64,000 nucleotides of DNA, from positions 107,167-171,166 of the forward strand of contig JAHJLV010000044.1 of assembly GCA_018821535.1 (NCBI GenBank), written 5' to 3'. The translations under genes were made by a program, and so were the position numbers. Within the stretch, counting starts at the first letter, position 1; every line of letters begins with the position of its first letter. The DNA comes from Pseudomonadota bacterium. Lineage in GTDB: Bacteria > Desulfobacterota > Desulfobacteria > Desulfobacterales > Desulfobacteraceae. The notes below the pieces were generated by a model. That model worked only from the letters and a program-made list of their open reading frames with translations, did no database searches and was not told the DNA's origin. This document shows, piece after piece, positions 17,402 to 27,066 of the stretch.

Positions 17402-19654
17402 TTATGAGCATTTTTGGTTCAGTTTAAAAGATTCATTAAAGATATCCAAAAGCTTCACATTTTGTTTTGCCATCATAACACAATTCCCGCTGATGGCATA
17501 GAAAAGTATGCTTAACCGGGTTTTTGACGAGTCATCCCGGATTCGCTGAATCTGGTTGGCATTAAAATCATCCACCAGCTCACGTAGATAGTGAAACTGT
17601 TCAACTGCTCCCTGGCAGTCTATGGTCTGCTTGTCTCTGAAAGCGGCTTCCACCATGGAGATGATATTTAAAAATACGGTTTTGATTTCTCTTATTTCAG
17701 CAATCTGCACGTCCAGAAGCCCTGAATGGCGGTTGCTGACATGCATGCTGGAACGGATAACCGTATCCCTGTATCCATCAGACAGTTTCTGGAGACGACG
17801 GATGATCTGGTAGTAGTTATAGGATACATCCCCGCCTTCCTTGGACAGAAGTCTGAGTACCTTGAATATATTGGCAATAATAATATTGGTGCTGTTCTGG
17901 ATATGTTTGGTGTGCATCCGCTGGGTTCGCAGGGTGTACAGATCTTCTTTGAATAATGCCTCGAATGCAATATCGAGGGATTCTCTGATATCCTTGAGCA
18001 GGTAAGCCAGGTGATCAAAGGTTTGAGCCATGGACTCCTGAAAATTTTGAACATTGTGAAGATTATAGATCAGAATTTTGTCTTTGTTTTCCTGTTGACC
18101 TTTGTGTTTCTGGTGGTTCTTCCAGATCATGTATCCGGCAAAACAGGCGATAAGAATGATCCCTGGCAGTTGCAGGTAAAATAAAATATTGGCAAAAATA
18201 AAGGATATCACAAAAGCGATAAAAGCGGTCATGAACCATCCGCCGATGACCGTCAAAACGCCTGTAACCCTGTAAACAGCACTTTCTCTTCCCCAGGCCT
18301 GATCAGAAAAGCTGCTTCCCATGGCAACCATGAACGTGACATAGGTGGTGGATAACGGCAGTTTATGTGATGTTGCAAATGAAACCACGGCACTGGCCAC
18401 CATGAGATTGACCGATGCCCGGATCAGGTCAAAGGACGGTTTTTCTGTCCTTTGGGTTTTTCTGGTTTCAGCAACCGGCTCAAGACGGCGGGCAATGATT
18501 TCCCTGAGGGGTGCAGGCGCAATATTTTTAGCTATTCCAAACAGCGTGTCAAACAGATTGACAATTTTTCTGGACAGCCAGATAGATTCAAATTTTTCTG
18601 TGCCTTCATCCTGCTGGCCCAGCCGAATTTCAGTTTCAGTCACTGTTCTTGCTTTTTTGGATACCCATAATGTGATGACCATGACAGCGCCTGAAATCAG
18701 CATGATAAATGTCTGGGGGTGAACTTTTTTACTTAATGCGGTCATGGTTACGGTTAACGGATCACCGGACAGCAGGGCATTCTGGAAAGCATTTAGTCCG
18801 GCCAGCGGGACGCCGATAAAGTTCACAAGGTCATTGGCTGCAAATGCCATGGCAAGGGCAAATGTACCGATCAGGACTATGGGTTTGAGGATATTGATTT
18901 TGAACAGTGAGATCAATAATTGAAGCAGGGTGGCAGAAACAACAAAAATCATGGCCATCATCATATAGGAATGGTTTTTAATCCATTCCACAGTCTGTTC
19001 ATCCATGAAAGTAGCCCCTTTTGCCCCTTTTACCAGAATGAAAAACGTAATGGCGGTAAGGGCCATACCGCCCCAGAGCGCCCCGTATTTTTTGATTCTG
19101 TTCTGGTAATCAAAGGTAAAAATCAGACGGGAGATGAACTGAACAATAGCACCCGAAAAAAAGGCAACGACAATGGACAAAAGAATGCCGCCGACAATGG
19201 CAATAGCCTTGGCGGTATTGATATAATCCCATAACTGAATGGCTGAATCTGTCGCAGCCATTATTTTGATTAAAGAAACCGCAACCGCTGCGCCCAGAAG
19301 TTCAAATACAATGGATACGGTTGTGGATGTCGGCAGCCCATGGGTGTTGAACAGGTCAAGCAGCAGGATGTCTGTTACCATAACTGCCAGAAAAATGGTG
19401 AGAAGTTCAGGCATGGTAAAAAACTGGGGATGAAAAATTCCTTTTCTGGCAACTTCCATCATTCCCCCGGAAAAGGTCACGCCGGCAAGGATACCCAGGC
19501 TTGCTACGATCATGATAATATAAAACGGGGCAGCTTTTGATCCGATAGATGAATTCAAAAAATTAACGGCATCATTGGTAACACCGACCACCAGATCAAA
19601 AATGGCAAAAAGGATGAGCACACCGACAATGATATAACATAGTTCAAGACTCAT
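17402..19654 (-). CDS. pit: PiT-family inorganic phosphate transporter with PhoU-like tail
   Basis: Inner-membrane phosphate permease. The two signature repeats are degenerate GANDVANA-type motifs: GVTNDAVNFLNSSIGSKA near residue 24 and AFAANDLVNFIGVPLAGLNA near residue 270. Hydrophobic helices run to about residue 510. The last 230 residues are soluble and helical, resembling the PhoU/DUF47 partner that is a separate gene in many organisms, so at 750 aa this is a transporter-regulator fusion. A related mechanism such as sodium-phosphate symport is possible. Pho-box-like repeats lie upstream. Confidence 0.87.
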   Translation of the reverse strand: MSLELCYIIVGVLILFAIFDLVVGVTNDAVNFLNSSIGSKAAPFYIIMIVASLGILAGVTFSGGMMEVARKGIFHPQFFTMPELLTIFLAVMVTDILLLDLFNTHGLPTSTTVSIVFELLGAAVAVSLIKIMAATDSAIQLWDYINTAKAIAIVGGILLSIVVAFFSGAIVQFISRLIFTFDYQNRIKKYGALWGGMALTAITFFILVKGAKGATFMDEQTVEWIKNHSYMMMAMIFVVSATLLQLLISLFKINILKPIVLIGTFALAMAFAANDLVNFIGVPLAGLNAFQNALLSGDPLTVTMTALSKKVHPQTFIMLISGAVMVITLWVSKKARTVTETEIRLGQQDEGTEKFESIWLSRKIVNLFDTLFGIAKNIAPAPLREIIARRLEPVAETRKTQRTEKPSFDLIRASVNLMVASAVVSFATSHKLPLSTTYVTFMVAMGSSFSDQAWGRESAVYRVTGVLTVIGGWFMTAFIAFVISFIFANILFYLQLPGIILIACFAGYMIWKNHQKHKGQQENKDKILIYNLHNVQNFQESMAQTFDHLAYLLKDIRESLDIAFEALFKEDLYTLRTQRMHTKHIQNSTNIIIANIFKVLRLLSKEGGDVSYNYYQIIRRLQKLSDGYRDTVIRSSMHVSNRHSGLLDVQIAEIREIKTVFLNIISMVEAAFRDKQTIDCQGAVEQFHYLRELVDDFNANQIQRIRDDSSKTRLSILFYAISGNCVMMAKQNVKLLDIFNESFKLNQKCS

Positions 19655-19748
19655 AATAATTTCTCTTTTATTAAAATAAATACATGGCTTAAAGCTAATT
19701 TAAAATTAAGTATGTGAGGATAAGGGATGATAATCAAATTCCTTGATT

Positions 19749-19783
19749 TTTATATGCTGACTTTACGCTAACACAATGCTAAC
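19749..19783 (-). promoter_or_regulatory. Pho-box-like promoter of the pit-ktrBA operon
   Basis: On the minus strand GTTAG (19779-19783), GTTAG (19768-19772) and GTCAG (19757-19761) repeat with an 11-bp period, one helical turn, followed by a TATAAA -10 at 19749-19754. No -35 box is present. This is the layout of PhoB-type activated promoters. It is about 95-130 bp before the pit start. Confidence 0.5.
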
Positions 19784-19849
19784 GTATTTTTAATACGGCT
19801 CCATTTATTAGACTGTATTGGTAAATTTTTCAAGTATTCGGTGGCTATC

Positions 19850-19865
19850 CTAACACAATCCTAAC
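19850..19865 (-). promoter_or_regulatory. Second Pho-box-like direct repeat
   Basis: The 7-bp unit GTTAGGA occurs twice with a 4-bp TTGT gap on the minus strand (period 11), repeating the core of the downstream box. It lies about 200 bp before pit and may be an auxiliary site. Confidence 0.45.
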
Positions 19866-19918
19866 AAAATTTTAATAAAAAAATCAGATACCTATTCAGT
19901 TCAAAAAGGTGTATAAAA

Positions 19919-20773
19919 TCAGATTTTTGAGCTTAATGTCAGGATCATTTCATACACTGTTTTTCTGGGCAGATTGAATTCATCCGATACGTGTCTGGCA
20001 AGTGCTGACGTGCCGGTTTTCCAGGTGGCGATCCGTTCAATTAGAATCTGTTCCAACTGGCTGTCATCAATGGTCAACGTCATTAAACTCCCCTGGATGA
20101 AAAGGGAACATTCTCCTTTGACACTGGTTTTTTCTTCAAGCGTTTTCTGGATCAAAGATAAAGGCCCCCGGATAAATTCTTCATGGAGTTTTGTAATTTC
20201 TCTGGCCAGGCATGCGCTTCGATCCCCCATGATGTCTATCAAAAGTTCAATAAGAGATATGATTCTGCGGGGGGATTCATAAATGATAAGCGTTGCTGTC
20301 TGCTTTGATAATTTCTGAATGGCGTGTTGTAACTGCTGTTTTTTTCTGGGTAAAAATCCTGCAAAATAAAAAGAGTCCGTGGGAAGTCCGGATGCACTGA
20401 GTCCGGCTATGGCGGCAGAGCAGCCCGGCACAGGGATAATGTGTATGCCTTGTTTTGCTGCCTGACTGACCAGTGCATAGCCTGGATCTGAAATGCAGGG
20501 TGTGCCTGCATCTGAAATCAGGGCAATATTTTTCCCGTCCTTTAAGTGCTGGATGAACCGGGGACTTTTATGGGTTTCATTGTGTTCGTGGCAGGAGATC
20601 AGTTTTGCATGGATATTCAGATGGGCTAACAGTTTTTTTGAATGCCGGGTGTCTTCGGCAGCAATAAGGTCTGCGCTGTTTAATATTTTAACAGCTCTGA
20701 GCGTAATATCATCCAGGTTCCCGATGGGCGTGGCGACCACGTATAATGTTCCAAAACCGTTGTGTTCTTCCAT
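19919..20773 (-). CDS. rsmI: 16S rRNA 2'-O-methyltransferase RsmI
   Basis: Methylates the ribose of C1402 in 16S rRNA. The tetrapyrrole methylase fold is clear: TLYVVATPIGNLDDITLRA at the start, AEDTRHSKKLL, SDAGTPCISDPGYALV near residue 90 and YESPRRI near residue 165. I take the ATG at 20773, which has GAGG 10 nt upstream, giving 284 aa; an in-frame TTG at 20788 and ATG at 20782 are less well placed. First of a ribosome-maturation group on the minus strand. Confidence 0.94.
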   Translation of the reverse strand: MEEHNGFGTLYVVATPIGNLDDITLRAVKILNSADLIAAEDTRHSKKLLAHLNIHAKLISCHEHNETHKSPRFIQHLKDGKNIALISDAGTPCISDPGYALVSQAAKQGIHIIPVPGCSAAIAGLSASGLPTDSFYFAGFLPRKKQQLQHAIQKLSKQTATLIIYESPRRIISLIELLIDIMGDRSACLAREITKLHEEFIRGPLSLIQKTLEEKTSVKGECSLFIQGSLMTLTIDDSQLEQILIERIATWKTGTSALARHVSDEFNLPRKTVYEMILTLSSKI

Positions 20774-20793
20774 ATTCGGCATCCTCAAAGGGT

Positions 20794-21168
20794 TCAGACC
20801 GCCCAGAAAGCATTTTTAATGATATGAATATGAGGGGCGCTGTCTTTTTCTGTATTAACATAAATTTCTACCACATCAAAGCGGACCCGGATATTATCCA
20901 GTCTGCAGGATTTTAGATAAAACTGAGCCCCGAGGATGATTTTTTTTTGTTTGGCCGGGTTTACAGATTCTTTTGGCAGTCCTTTCTTCAAGCTGGTTCG
21001 GGTCTTGACCTCTATAAAACACAGGGTGTTGTCTTCTTTTGCAATGATATCTATTTCACAAAATTTTGTCCGGAAATTGGTTTCAAGAATATTGAATCCA
21101 TTTTTTTTCAGGAAAAAAACAGCCAGGGTTTCCCCTTGAAGACCCAGATTGATTTTATCCGTTGCCAT
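20794..21168 (-). CDS. YraN/UPF0102 family endonuclease-like protein
   Basis: Small protein of the restriction-endonuclease-like fold, 124 aa. The nuclease signature is present: FCEIDIIAKED with the acidic residue, then CFIEVKTRT (ExK) near residue 55. It overlaps rnhB by 14 bases; the rnhB-yraN pairing is very common. The biological role is not established. Confidence 0.9.
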   Translation of the reverse strand: MATDKINLGLQGETLAVFFLKKNGFNILETNFRTKFCEIDIIAKEDNTLCFIEVKTRTSLKKGLPKESVNPAKQKKIILGAQFYLKSCRLDNIRVRFDVVEIYVNTEKDSAPHIHIIKNAFWAV

Positions 21169-21781
21169 CCGACACCTCTTTTACCCCCCTGAATGAACGA
21201 CGGTGAACAGGGCATGGCCCATATTCAAGTACAGCCGCTTTATGGGCTTTTGTCGGATACCCTTTGTGCTGGAGAAAATTGTATTCAGGATAGGTTTTGT
21301 GCAGCTCAGTCATAATGGCATCCCGGGTGACCTTTGCAATAATGGATGCTGCTGCAATGGATATGCTTTTTGAATCGCCTTTGACTATAGGCATTTGATT
21401 AATGGAACTGTCTATTTTGAATTTTCCGTCAATTAATAAAAAATCAGGTCGGATGAACAGATTTTCAACAGCTCTTTTCATGGAAAGCAAAGATGCCTGA
21501 AGAATATTTAACTGGTCAATTTCCAGGTGGGAAGCAATGCCGGTGCCGACAGCAAGGGCTTGATGCTTGATCAGCGGAAAGAGCGCCGCTCTTGTTTTTT
21601 CTGATAATTTTTTTGAATCATCAATGCCTGTGACTGAAAAATTTCCGGGCAATATGACGGCTGCAGACACGACAGGGCCGGCAAGGGGACCCCTGCCGGC
21701 CTCATCAACACCTGCAATTATGGTATATCCGCAATTTTGAGCGTTGTGTTCAAATTCCCACATCGGCATCAATTTGCACAA
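21155..21781 (-). CDS. rnhB: Ribonuclease HII
   Basis: Removes ribonucleotides from DNA and RNA primers. The 208-aa protein has the active-site motif GVDEAGRGPLAGPVV near residue 24, and the further acidic sites in LLIDGKFKI and AAASIIAKVTRDAIM. It starts seven bases after rplS and overlaps yraN. An internal Met at residue 5 or 7 could be the true start. Confidence 0.94.
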   Translation of the reverse strand: MCKLMPMWEFEHNAQNCGYTIIAGVDEAGRGPLAGPVVSAAVILPGNFSVTGIDDSKKLSEKTRAALFPLIKHQALAVGTGIASHLEIDQLNILQASLLSMKRAVENLFIRPDFLLIDGKFKIDSSINQMPIVKGDSKSISIAAASIIAKVTRDAIMTELHKTYPEYNFLQHKGYPTKAHKAAVLEYGPCPVHRRSFRGVKEVSDGNG

Positions 21782-21787
21782 CGCATA

Positions 21788-22138
21788 TTATACAAATTTT
21801 TGTTCTTTAATACGTGCGGCTTTTCCACGCAGATTTCTCAGGTAGTAAAGTTTGGATCGTCTGACCCGGCCTACGGTAACCACTTCTATTTTATCAATAA
21901 TTGGGGAGTATAAGGGGAAAATTCTTTCAACACCTACACCGCCGGAAATTTTTCTTACAGTAAAACGGGCGCTTGCAAACCCTTTTGTTTTTTTAATCAC
22001 CACACCCTGGAAAACCTGAATACGTTCTTTTTCACCTTCTCTGATTTTCACATGAACCTTGACCGTATCTCCTGAAGTAAATTCAGGGATATCAAGACGC
22101 AGTTGTTCTTTTTCTAGTTTTTCGATTACGTTTGTCAT
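21788..22138 (-). CDS. rplS: 50S ribosomal protein L19
   Basis: Large-subunit protein at the 30S interface, 116 aa. The ATG at 22138 ([12 protein letters not shown]) has AGGAGG just upstream; the longer frame from 22165 would include that ribosome site and is rejected. Typical segments are [21 protein letters not shown] and the basic C-terminus [16 protein letters not shown]. Part of the conserved rpsP-rimM-trmD-rplS cluster. Confidence 0.96.
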   Translation of the reverse strand: MTNVIEKLEKEQLRLDIPEFTSGDTVKVHVKIREGEKERIQVFQGVVIKKTKGFASARFTVRKISGGVGVERIFPLYSPIIDKIEVVTVGRVRRSKLYYLRNLRGKAARIKEQKFV

Positions 22139-22188
22139 TTGTGTTCCTCCTTGTATCCTTCCCAATTGGCATCCATTAATATTGGATT

Positions 22189-22761
22189 TTATCTGCCATT
22201 TATTATTCTGTCTAAATATATGGATGCAGCAGATCTGACAGAAAGATGATTGTACGGTGTGTTCCCGGTAATAGGGTCCAGAATGTAATCACAGCTATTT
22301 ATCAATTCTTCTGCCAGCCCCCATGCTGTTCCAAAAAGAAGCACATGGGATGCATCATTTTCAAGTATATGTCTGAGCCTCTTTGTATCTACAGAACCGG
22401 GGATCTGCTTTGCACTTGTGGCAATGGTAACCACCGGTTTCTTATCATTTTTTTCAAGCCACGCCACAACATCTTCAATGGTGCGGGTCACATGGATCAA
22501 CTCCAGCGCATTTTTTCTGAACGGGTTGAGTACGCCGCCCACGCCTTTTGTCCAGTGTTCCACCACCTGATGCGCTATGGCTGCCTGATCCTCATAAGGG
22601 GTGACAACAAAAAAGCCTTTAACCCCGAAGGTGATGGATGCCCTTGCAATATCATGCATATCAATGGTTGTCAGGGATGATCCGATGGGTTGACCTTTTC
22701 TGTTCATGACAGGAAAATGAATCAGCGCCACATAAAGATTATTCTCTGACAATTTTTTCAA
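22189..22761 (-). CDS. SPOUT-type RNA methyltransferase between trmD and rplS
   Basis: A 190-aa protein of the group commonly found beside trmD (RNA_Me_trans, DUF2168). It starts [17 protein letters not shown] and ends with the knotted SPOUT-like segment [16 protein letters not shown], then [17 protein letters not shown]. Its start overlaps trmD by 23 bases, suggesting coupled translation. It is presumably a tRNA or rRNA methyltransferase; the target is unknown. Confidence 0.82.
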   Translation of the reverse strand: MKKLSENNLYVALIHFPVMNRKGQPIGSSLTTIDMHDIARASITFGVKGFFVVTPYEDQAAIAHQVVEHWTKGVGGVLNPFRKNALELIHVTRTIEDVVAWLEKNDKKPVVTIATSAKQIPGSVDTKRLRHILENDASHVLLFGTAWGLAEELINSCDYILDPITGNTPYNHLSVRSAASIYLDRIINGR

Positions 22762-23491
22762 GCTCCCTGCACCATTGTTTCAATATCTGTTTTTCTTCAT
22801 CCCCCGGGGAGGTTTTGTCAAACAGATCAGGCCGTTTTAAAAAGGTTCGCTGCAGGGCGGATTTTTTTCTCCAGTACCGAATTTTTTCATGATTGCCGGA
22901 CAATAAAATCTGCGGAACTTCCATGTCCTCAAAAACTTCCGGACGGGTGTACTGGGCATATTCAAGCCGATGGCCGCTGAAAGAATCCGATTTGCTGGAT
23001 TCACAACTTCCCAGGACACCTGGGATCAGCCTAGCAATGGAATCAATGAGGGTCATGGCAGCAAGCTCTCCACCGGTCAGAACATAATCTCCGATGGAAA
23101 TTTCTTCATCTATCAAGGATGTGCAGATTCTTTCATCAATGCCTTCATACCGGCCGCACACAAAGATCAGTCCCTGTTTCTTTGATGCCATATCCCCGGC
23201 TTTTTCCTGATTAAACGGCGTTCCCTGCGGGCTCATCAGCAGGACTTTTGATTCCGGCTGATTTTTTTTTGCATGCACAATGGCGGCCTGAAGGGTTTCA
23301 GGCTTCATGATCATTCCGCTTCCCCCGCCATAGGGTTTGTCATCAACGGTTTTATGGCGGTCCTGGGCAAAATCTCTGATATTGATGCACGCACCTGTAA
23401 TAAGTCCTTTTTCGATTCCCCTGAGAATCATGCCGTGATCAAAAAAAGCAGATACAAATTCAGGGAAAAGTGTCAATACCGTAAAATTCAT
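22739..23491 (-). CDS. trmD: tRNA (guanine-N1)-methyltransferase TrmD
   Basis: Makes m1G37 in tRNA, preventing frameshifts. The 250-aa SPOUT protein shows FTVLTLFPEFVSAFFDHG at the start, KPYGGGSGMIMKPE near residue 55, FVCGRYEGIDERI near residue 115 and DYVLTGGELAAMTLID near residue 135, the S-adenosylmethionine knot. Its start overlaps the rimM stop by one base. Confidence 0.96.
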   Translation of the reverse strand: MNFTVLTLFPEFVSAFFDHGMILRGIEKGLITGACINIRDFAQDRHKTVDDKPYGGGSGMIMKPETLQAAIVHAKKNQPESKVLLMSPQGTPFNQEKAGDMASKKQGLIFVCGRYEGIDERICTSLIDEEISIGDYVLTGGELAAMTLIDSIARLIPGVLGSCESSKSDSFSGHRLEYAQYTRPEVFEDMEVPQILLSGNHEKIRYWRKKSALQRTFLKRPDLFDKTSPGDEEKQILKQWCRELEKIVRE

Positions 23492-24006
23492 CAGTAGTCT
23501 TCCGGCAGCGTGGTCTTCAGTATATTGTTTTCAAGATCAACGGATGCCACAAAATTTTTATGCATCGGCACCAGGACCTCTTTTCCCTCGTTTTCAACTA
23601 CCAGCACATCATTGGCGCCCGTGGGAAAAATCTGTGTGACTTTGCCGATAAATCCTTTGATATGATCAATAACATCCAGCCCGTAAAGATCCTGCCAGTA
23701 CCAGGTGTCTTCTTCGGGTTCTTCCAGTTGATTCCGATCAATAAAAATATCACAGCCCATCAGATCCTGAGCAAGTTCGCGCGTGTTGATGCCGTCAAGG
23801 GCAAGCAGAATGCCTTTTTGATGCGGCTGCGCTTTCAGGATGGTATATGGTGCACCTTCAGCGTTTTCATTTTCAAATTTTAAAAGAACAGTCTTTCCAG
23901 GGCAGAACGTATCAATGGATTCTGAAAAGGACCAGACTTTAAGGTTCCCGCCGAGTCCATGAACTCCGGTTACCCTGCCTATGGTAAACCAAGAGGTTTT
24001 ACTCAT
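23491..24006 (-). CDS. rimM: Ribosome maturation factor RimM
   Basis: Assists 30S head assembly, binding S19. The 171-aa protein has the N-terminal beta barrel (TIGRVTGVHGLGGNLKVWSF) and a C-terminal PRC-barrel half beginning near DTWYWQDLYGLDVID and ending with VLVPMHKNFVASVDLENN. Located between khpA and trmD as usual. Confidence 0.94.
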   Translation of the reverse strand: MSKTSWFTIGRVTGVHGLGGNLKVWSFSESIDTFCPGKTVLLKFENENAEGAPYTILKAQPHQKGILLALDGINTRELAQDLMGCDIFIDRNQLEEPEEDTWYWQDLYGLDVIDHIKGFIGKVTQIFPTGANDVLVVENEGKEVLVPMHKNFVASVDLENNILKTTLPEDY

Positions 24007-24009
24007 CTG

Positions 24010-24240
24010 TTATTCAATAATTTCAAGGACCATACGTTTTTTAAGCTTGGTGGATGCTGCGCTTAAAATGGTCCGCATGGCGCGCGCTGATCTTCCCTGC
24101 TTTCCAATGACTTTTCCAAGATCATCTTTGGCAACCTTCAGTTCCAGAACAGAGGTCTGATCTCCGTTTATCTCGGATACCAGAACCTGGTCAGGATGAT
24201 CAACAAGTGCTTTTGCTATGTATTCCACCAATTCTTTCAT
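24010..24240 (-). CDS. khpA: KH-domain RNA-binding protein KhpA
   Basis: A 76-aa single KH domain protein (YlqC family). The GxxG-type loop appears as [16 protein letters not shown] near residue 45. It binds RNA, often with KhpB. Position between rpsP and rimM is the standard place for this gene. Confidence 0.92.
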   Translation of the reverse strand: MKELVEYIAKALVDHPDQVLVSEINGDQTSVLELKVAKDDLGKVIGKQGRSARAMRTILSAASTKLKKRMVLEIIE

Positions 24241-24304
24241 AATAATATCTCTTTGATTCTTCAGGTGTTAAAACGGTTTTAAAAATGGACAAGAACAGAG
24301 TTGT

Positions 24305-24553
24305 CTAATTTTTGCCAACACCTTCTTTTTTCAAAATACTTTTAACAGTTGTGGAGGGTTTGGCACCTTCACCCAGCCAATAGTTGATCCTGTCTGTTTT
24401 GAGGGTAACAGCGGCAGGGTCCACCATTGGATTGTATGTGCCCAACAGTTCCAGGAATCTTCCATCTCTGGGGCATTCAATGTCAGCTGCCACTATTCTG
24501 TAAAAAGGTTTCTTCTTTGTGCCTTTTCGAGTCAATCTGATTTTAACGGCCAT
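24305..24553 (-). CDS. rpsP: 30S ribosomal protein S16
   Basis: Small-subunit assembly protein, 82 aa. It starts [20 protein letters not shown] and contains [12 protein letters not shown]. It is 15 bp behind ffh, in the classic ffh-rpsP-khpA-rimM-trmD-rplS order. Confidence 0.97.
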   Translation of the reverse strand: MAVKIRLTRKGTKKKPFYRIVAADIECPRDGRFLELLGTYNPMVDPAAVTLKTDRINYWLGEGAKPSTTVKSILKKEGVGKN

Positions 24554-24568
24554 ATTCTTCTTTTCTCC

Positions 24569-25894
24569 TTAAAACGGCAGCATATTCTTTAATGAACTCA
24601 TGCCACCTTTATTAAATTTTTTGATCATTTTCATGGACTGGGTATAACTTTTTAAAAGGTTGTTCACATCCTGAACTGTCACCCCGCTGCCATTGGCAAT
24701 TCGTTTTTTCCTGGACCCTTTAATGATGGCGTGTGTCCGTCTTTCCTCCGGGGTCATGGAATTAATAATTGCCTCAATTTTCCCAAACTCTTTGTCACCT
24801 ATATTTAAACCTTTAAGCGCCTTTTTGTTCACTCCGGGCAGCATCCCGATCAGATCTTTGATGGAGCCCATTTTTCTTACCGAGCGCATCTGATTTTTAA
24901 AATCTTCCAGGGTAAAGGTGTTTTTTCTTAATTTTTTCTCAAGCTCCTTTGCTTCTTTCTGGTCAACCGCTTGGGTTGCTTTTTCAATAAAAGAAAGCGT
25001 GTCTCCCATGCCCAGAATTCTTGAGGCCATTCTGTCCGGGTGAAAGGCTTCAAGTGCTGTTGATTTTTCACCCACACCAACAAATTTCAGGGGTTTGCCG
25101 GTAACCGCTTTTATGGAAAGCGCTGCACCGCCCCGGGCATCTCCATCCATTTTTGTCAGGATCACGCCGCTGATATCCATTGCCGTGTCAAAAGAACTTG
25201 CAATATTCACCGCATCCTGTCCTGTCATGGCATCTGCCACCAGAAGAATTTCAGAAGGATTCAGCCCTCGTTTAATATCCTTGAGTTCTTCCATCAGCTC
25301 TTCATCAAGATGCAGACGGCCGGCAGTATCCAGTATCAGGGTGTCACAGCCCTGTTGTCTTGCGGCCAGCTGGGCATCCTGGCATATCTTCAACGGTTTC
25401 ATGTCCGTTGTGGACTGAAAAACAGGGATATCCAGCTGTTTTCCAATCTTTTTGAGCTGGTCAATGGCCGCAGGACGATACACATCCACCGGCACCAGGA
25501 AAGGTTTTCTGCCCTCATTTCTTAAATAGAGTGCAAGTTTTCCTGCCGTGGTTGTTTTGCCTGAGCCCTGAAGCCCGATGAGCATGACAGAACTCTGGGA
25601 TTTGCCTTCAAGATTCAATCCCTGATGCTCGGAGCCCATCATTTTTGTAAACTCATCGTTTACAATTTTGATTATCTGCTGGCCCGGGGTAAGGCTTTGC
25701 ATAACCTCCTGACCCAGCGCCCTGGTCTTTATATCTGAAATAACAGATTTTGCAACCTTATAATTGACGTCCGCCTCAAGCAGGGCCATTCGAACCTGTT
25801 TTAAGCCGTCCTCAATATTATTTTCATTCAGGGTGCCGTGGCCTTTTAGCTTTTTAAAGACCGAATCCAGCCTGTCACTCAGATTTTCAAACAT
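24569..25894 (-). CDS. ffh: Signal recognition particle GTPase Ffh
   Basis: Binds signal sequences on nascent chains with 4.5S RNA and delivers them to FtsY. The N domain is residues 1-85, the GTPase G domain has GLQGSGKTTTAGKLA near residue 105, DTAGRLHLDEELM near residue 188 and TKMDGDARGGAALS near residue 245. The M domain is Met-rich (GMSSLKNM end). I prefer the ATG at 25894 (MFENLSDRLD), giving 441 aa, over the frame start at 25903. Confidence 0.96.
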   Translation of the reverse strand: MFENLSDRLDSVFKKLKGHGTLNENNIEDGLKQVRMALLEADVNYKVAKSVISDIKTRALGQEVMQSLTPGQQIIKIVNDEFTKMMGSEHQGLNLEGKSQSSVMLIGLQGSGKTTTAGKLALYLRNEGRKPFLVPVDVYRPAAIDQLKKIGKQLDIPVFQSTTDMKPLKICQDAQLAARQQGCDTLILDTAGRLHLDEELMEELKDIKRGLNPSEILLVADAMTGQDAVNIASSFDTAMDISGVILTKMDGDARGGAALSIKAVTGKPLKFVGVGEKSTALEAFHPDRMASRILGMGDTLSFIEKATQAVDQKEAKELEKKLRKNTFTLEDFKNQMRSVRKMGSIKDLIGMLPGVNKKALKGLNIGDKEFGKIEAIINSMTPEERRTHAIIKGSRKKRIANGSGVTVQDVNNLLKSYTQSMKMIKKFNKGGMSSLKNMLPF

Positions 25895-25931
25895 GTAGAA
25901 CACAACCTCAAAATATCAAATCAAATCATTG

Positions 25932-25960
25932 AAATTAGTATAAAATCTGTGCTATGTCAA
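25932..25960 (-). promoter_or_regulatory. Promoter of the ffh-rpsP operon
   Basis: On the minus strand TTGACA (25955-25960), 17-bp spacer, TAATTT (25932-25937), about 40 bp before the ffh ATG in the divergent gap with rlmN. Confidence 0.45.
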
Positions 25961-25991
25961 GAAATTATTAAATTGAGGCAGATAAAATTAT

Positions 25992-27062
25992 ATGCAGAAT
26001 ATATTGAATTTCACCCGGGAAAAACTGGCGGGATGGCTTGAAGATAATGGCATTAAGTCATTTCGGGCAGGACAGATATTTAAGTGGCTTTATCTTCAGC
26101 AGGTCAATGATTTTGAAAGCATGAGCAATCTTTCAAAAGACCTTCGCAAAACACTGGCAGCGCATTTTTCCATTCCCCGACTGACTGTTGAGAAAAGGCA
26201 GATATCAGAAGATGCCACTCAAAAATCCCTGTATCAGCTGGATGACGGTCAACAGATTGAATCGGTTCTGATCCCGGAAAAGGATCATTATACCTTGTGT
26301 GTATCTTCCCAGGCAGGCTGCGCCCAGAACTGTCAGTTCTGTCTGACAGCCAGAGGGGGGCTGGCAAGGAATCTGACCGTGGCCGAAATCGTTTCCCAGG
26401 TCAGGGATGCCAGATATGATCTGATGGCTCAGGGGATAGAACCTTTGCAGCTTTCCAATATTGTTTTCATGGGCATGGGAGAGCCCTTGGCCAATTACAA
26501 TAATCTTGTTGACGCCTTGAGCATTATCACGGATACCGACTACGGGCTGAAATTCTCCACCCGGAGGGTGACGGTTTCCACCTGCGGCCTTGTGCCAAAA
26601 ATTACTCAGCTGGGCCTGGAAACCGAGGTGAATCTGGCAGTGTCCCTGAACGCCACCACCGATGATCTGCGAACCGCTTTAATGCCGATCAATAAGAAAT
26701 ACCCGCTAAACCTTCTTCTGGAAACCTGCAGGACGTTTACCATGAAGCCCAGAAAAAAGATCACCTTTGAATATATTCTGATGAAGGGTGTAAATGACTC
26801 AGAAGAAGATGCGCTGCGGCTGGTAAAACTTTTATCTCCGATAAAGGCAAAGGTTAATCTGATCCCGTTTAATGCACATCCGGAAAGCCAATTCAAATGT
26901 CCGTCCAAAGAAGCTGTCAATGCTTTTTTGACCTGCCTTCTGGACCATAATATGACAGCCATCACCCGAAAGAGCAAGGGCGCTGATATTCTTGCGGCCT
27001 GTGGACAGCTGAGGACAAAAAATGGTGTTCCCGAAGCCAGGGTTCCAGTTAAAAACAGCTGA
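25992..27062 (+). CDS. rlmN: 23S rRNA/tRNA adenine-C2 methyltransferase RlmN
   Basis: Radical-SAM enzyme making m2A2503 in 23S rRNA and m2A37 in tRNA. The [4Fe-4S] motif CAQNCQFC lies near residues 110-117, preceded by SSQAG. Also visible are FMGMGEPLANYNN near residue 160, VSTCGLVPKI with the substrate-bridging cysteine region near residue 198, and EYILMKGVNDSEEDA near residue 260. Length 356 aa is normal; divergent from ffh. Confidence 0.95.
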   Translation: MQNILNFTREKLAGWLEDNGIKSFRAGQIFKWLYLQQVNDFESMSNLSKDLRKTLAAHFSIPRLTVEKRQISEDATQKSLYQLDDGQQIESVLIPEKDHYTLCVSSQAGCAQNCQFCLTARGGLARNLTVAEIVSQVRDARYDLMAQGIEPLQLSNIVFMGMGEPLANYNNLVDALSIITDTDYGLKFSTRRVTVSTCGLVPKITQLGLETEVNLAVSLNATTDDLRTALMPINKKYPLNLLLETCRTFTMKPRKKITFEYILMKGVNDSEEDALRLVKLLSPIKAKVNLIPFNAHPESQFKCPSKEAVNAFLTCLLDHNMTAITRKSKGADILAACGQLRTKNGVPEARVPVKNS

Positions 27063-27066
27063 ATAG

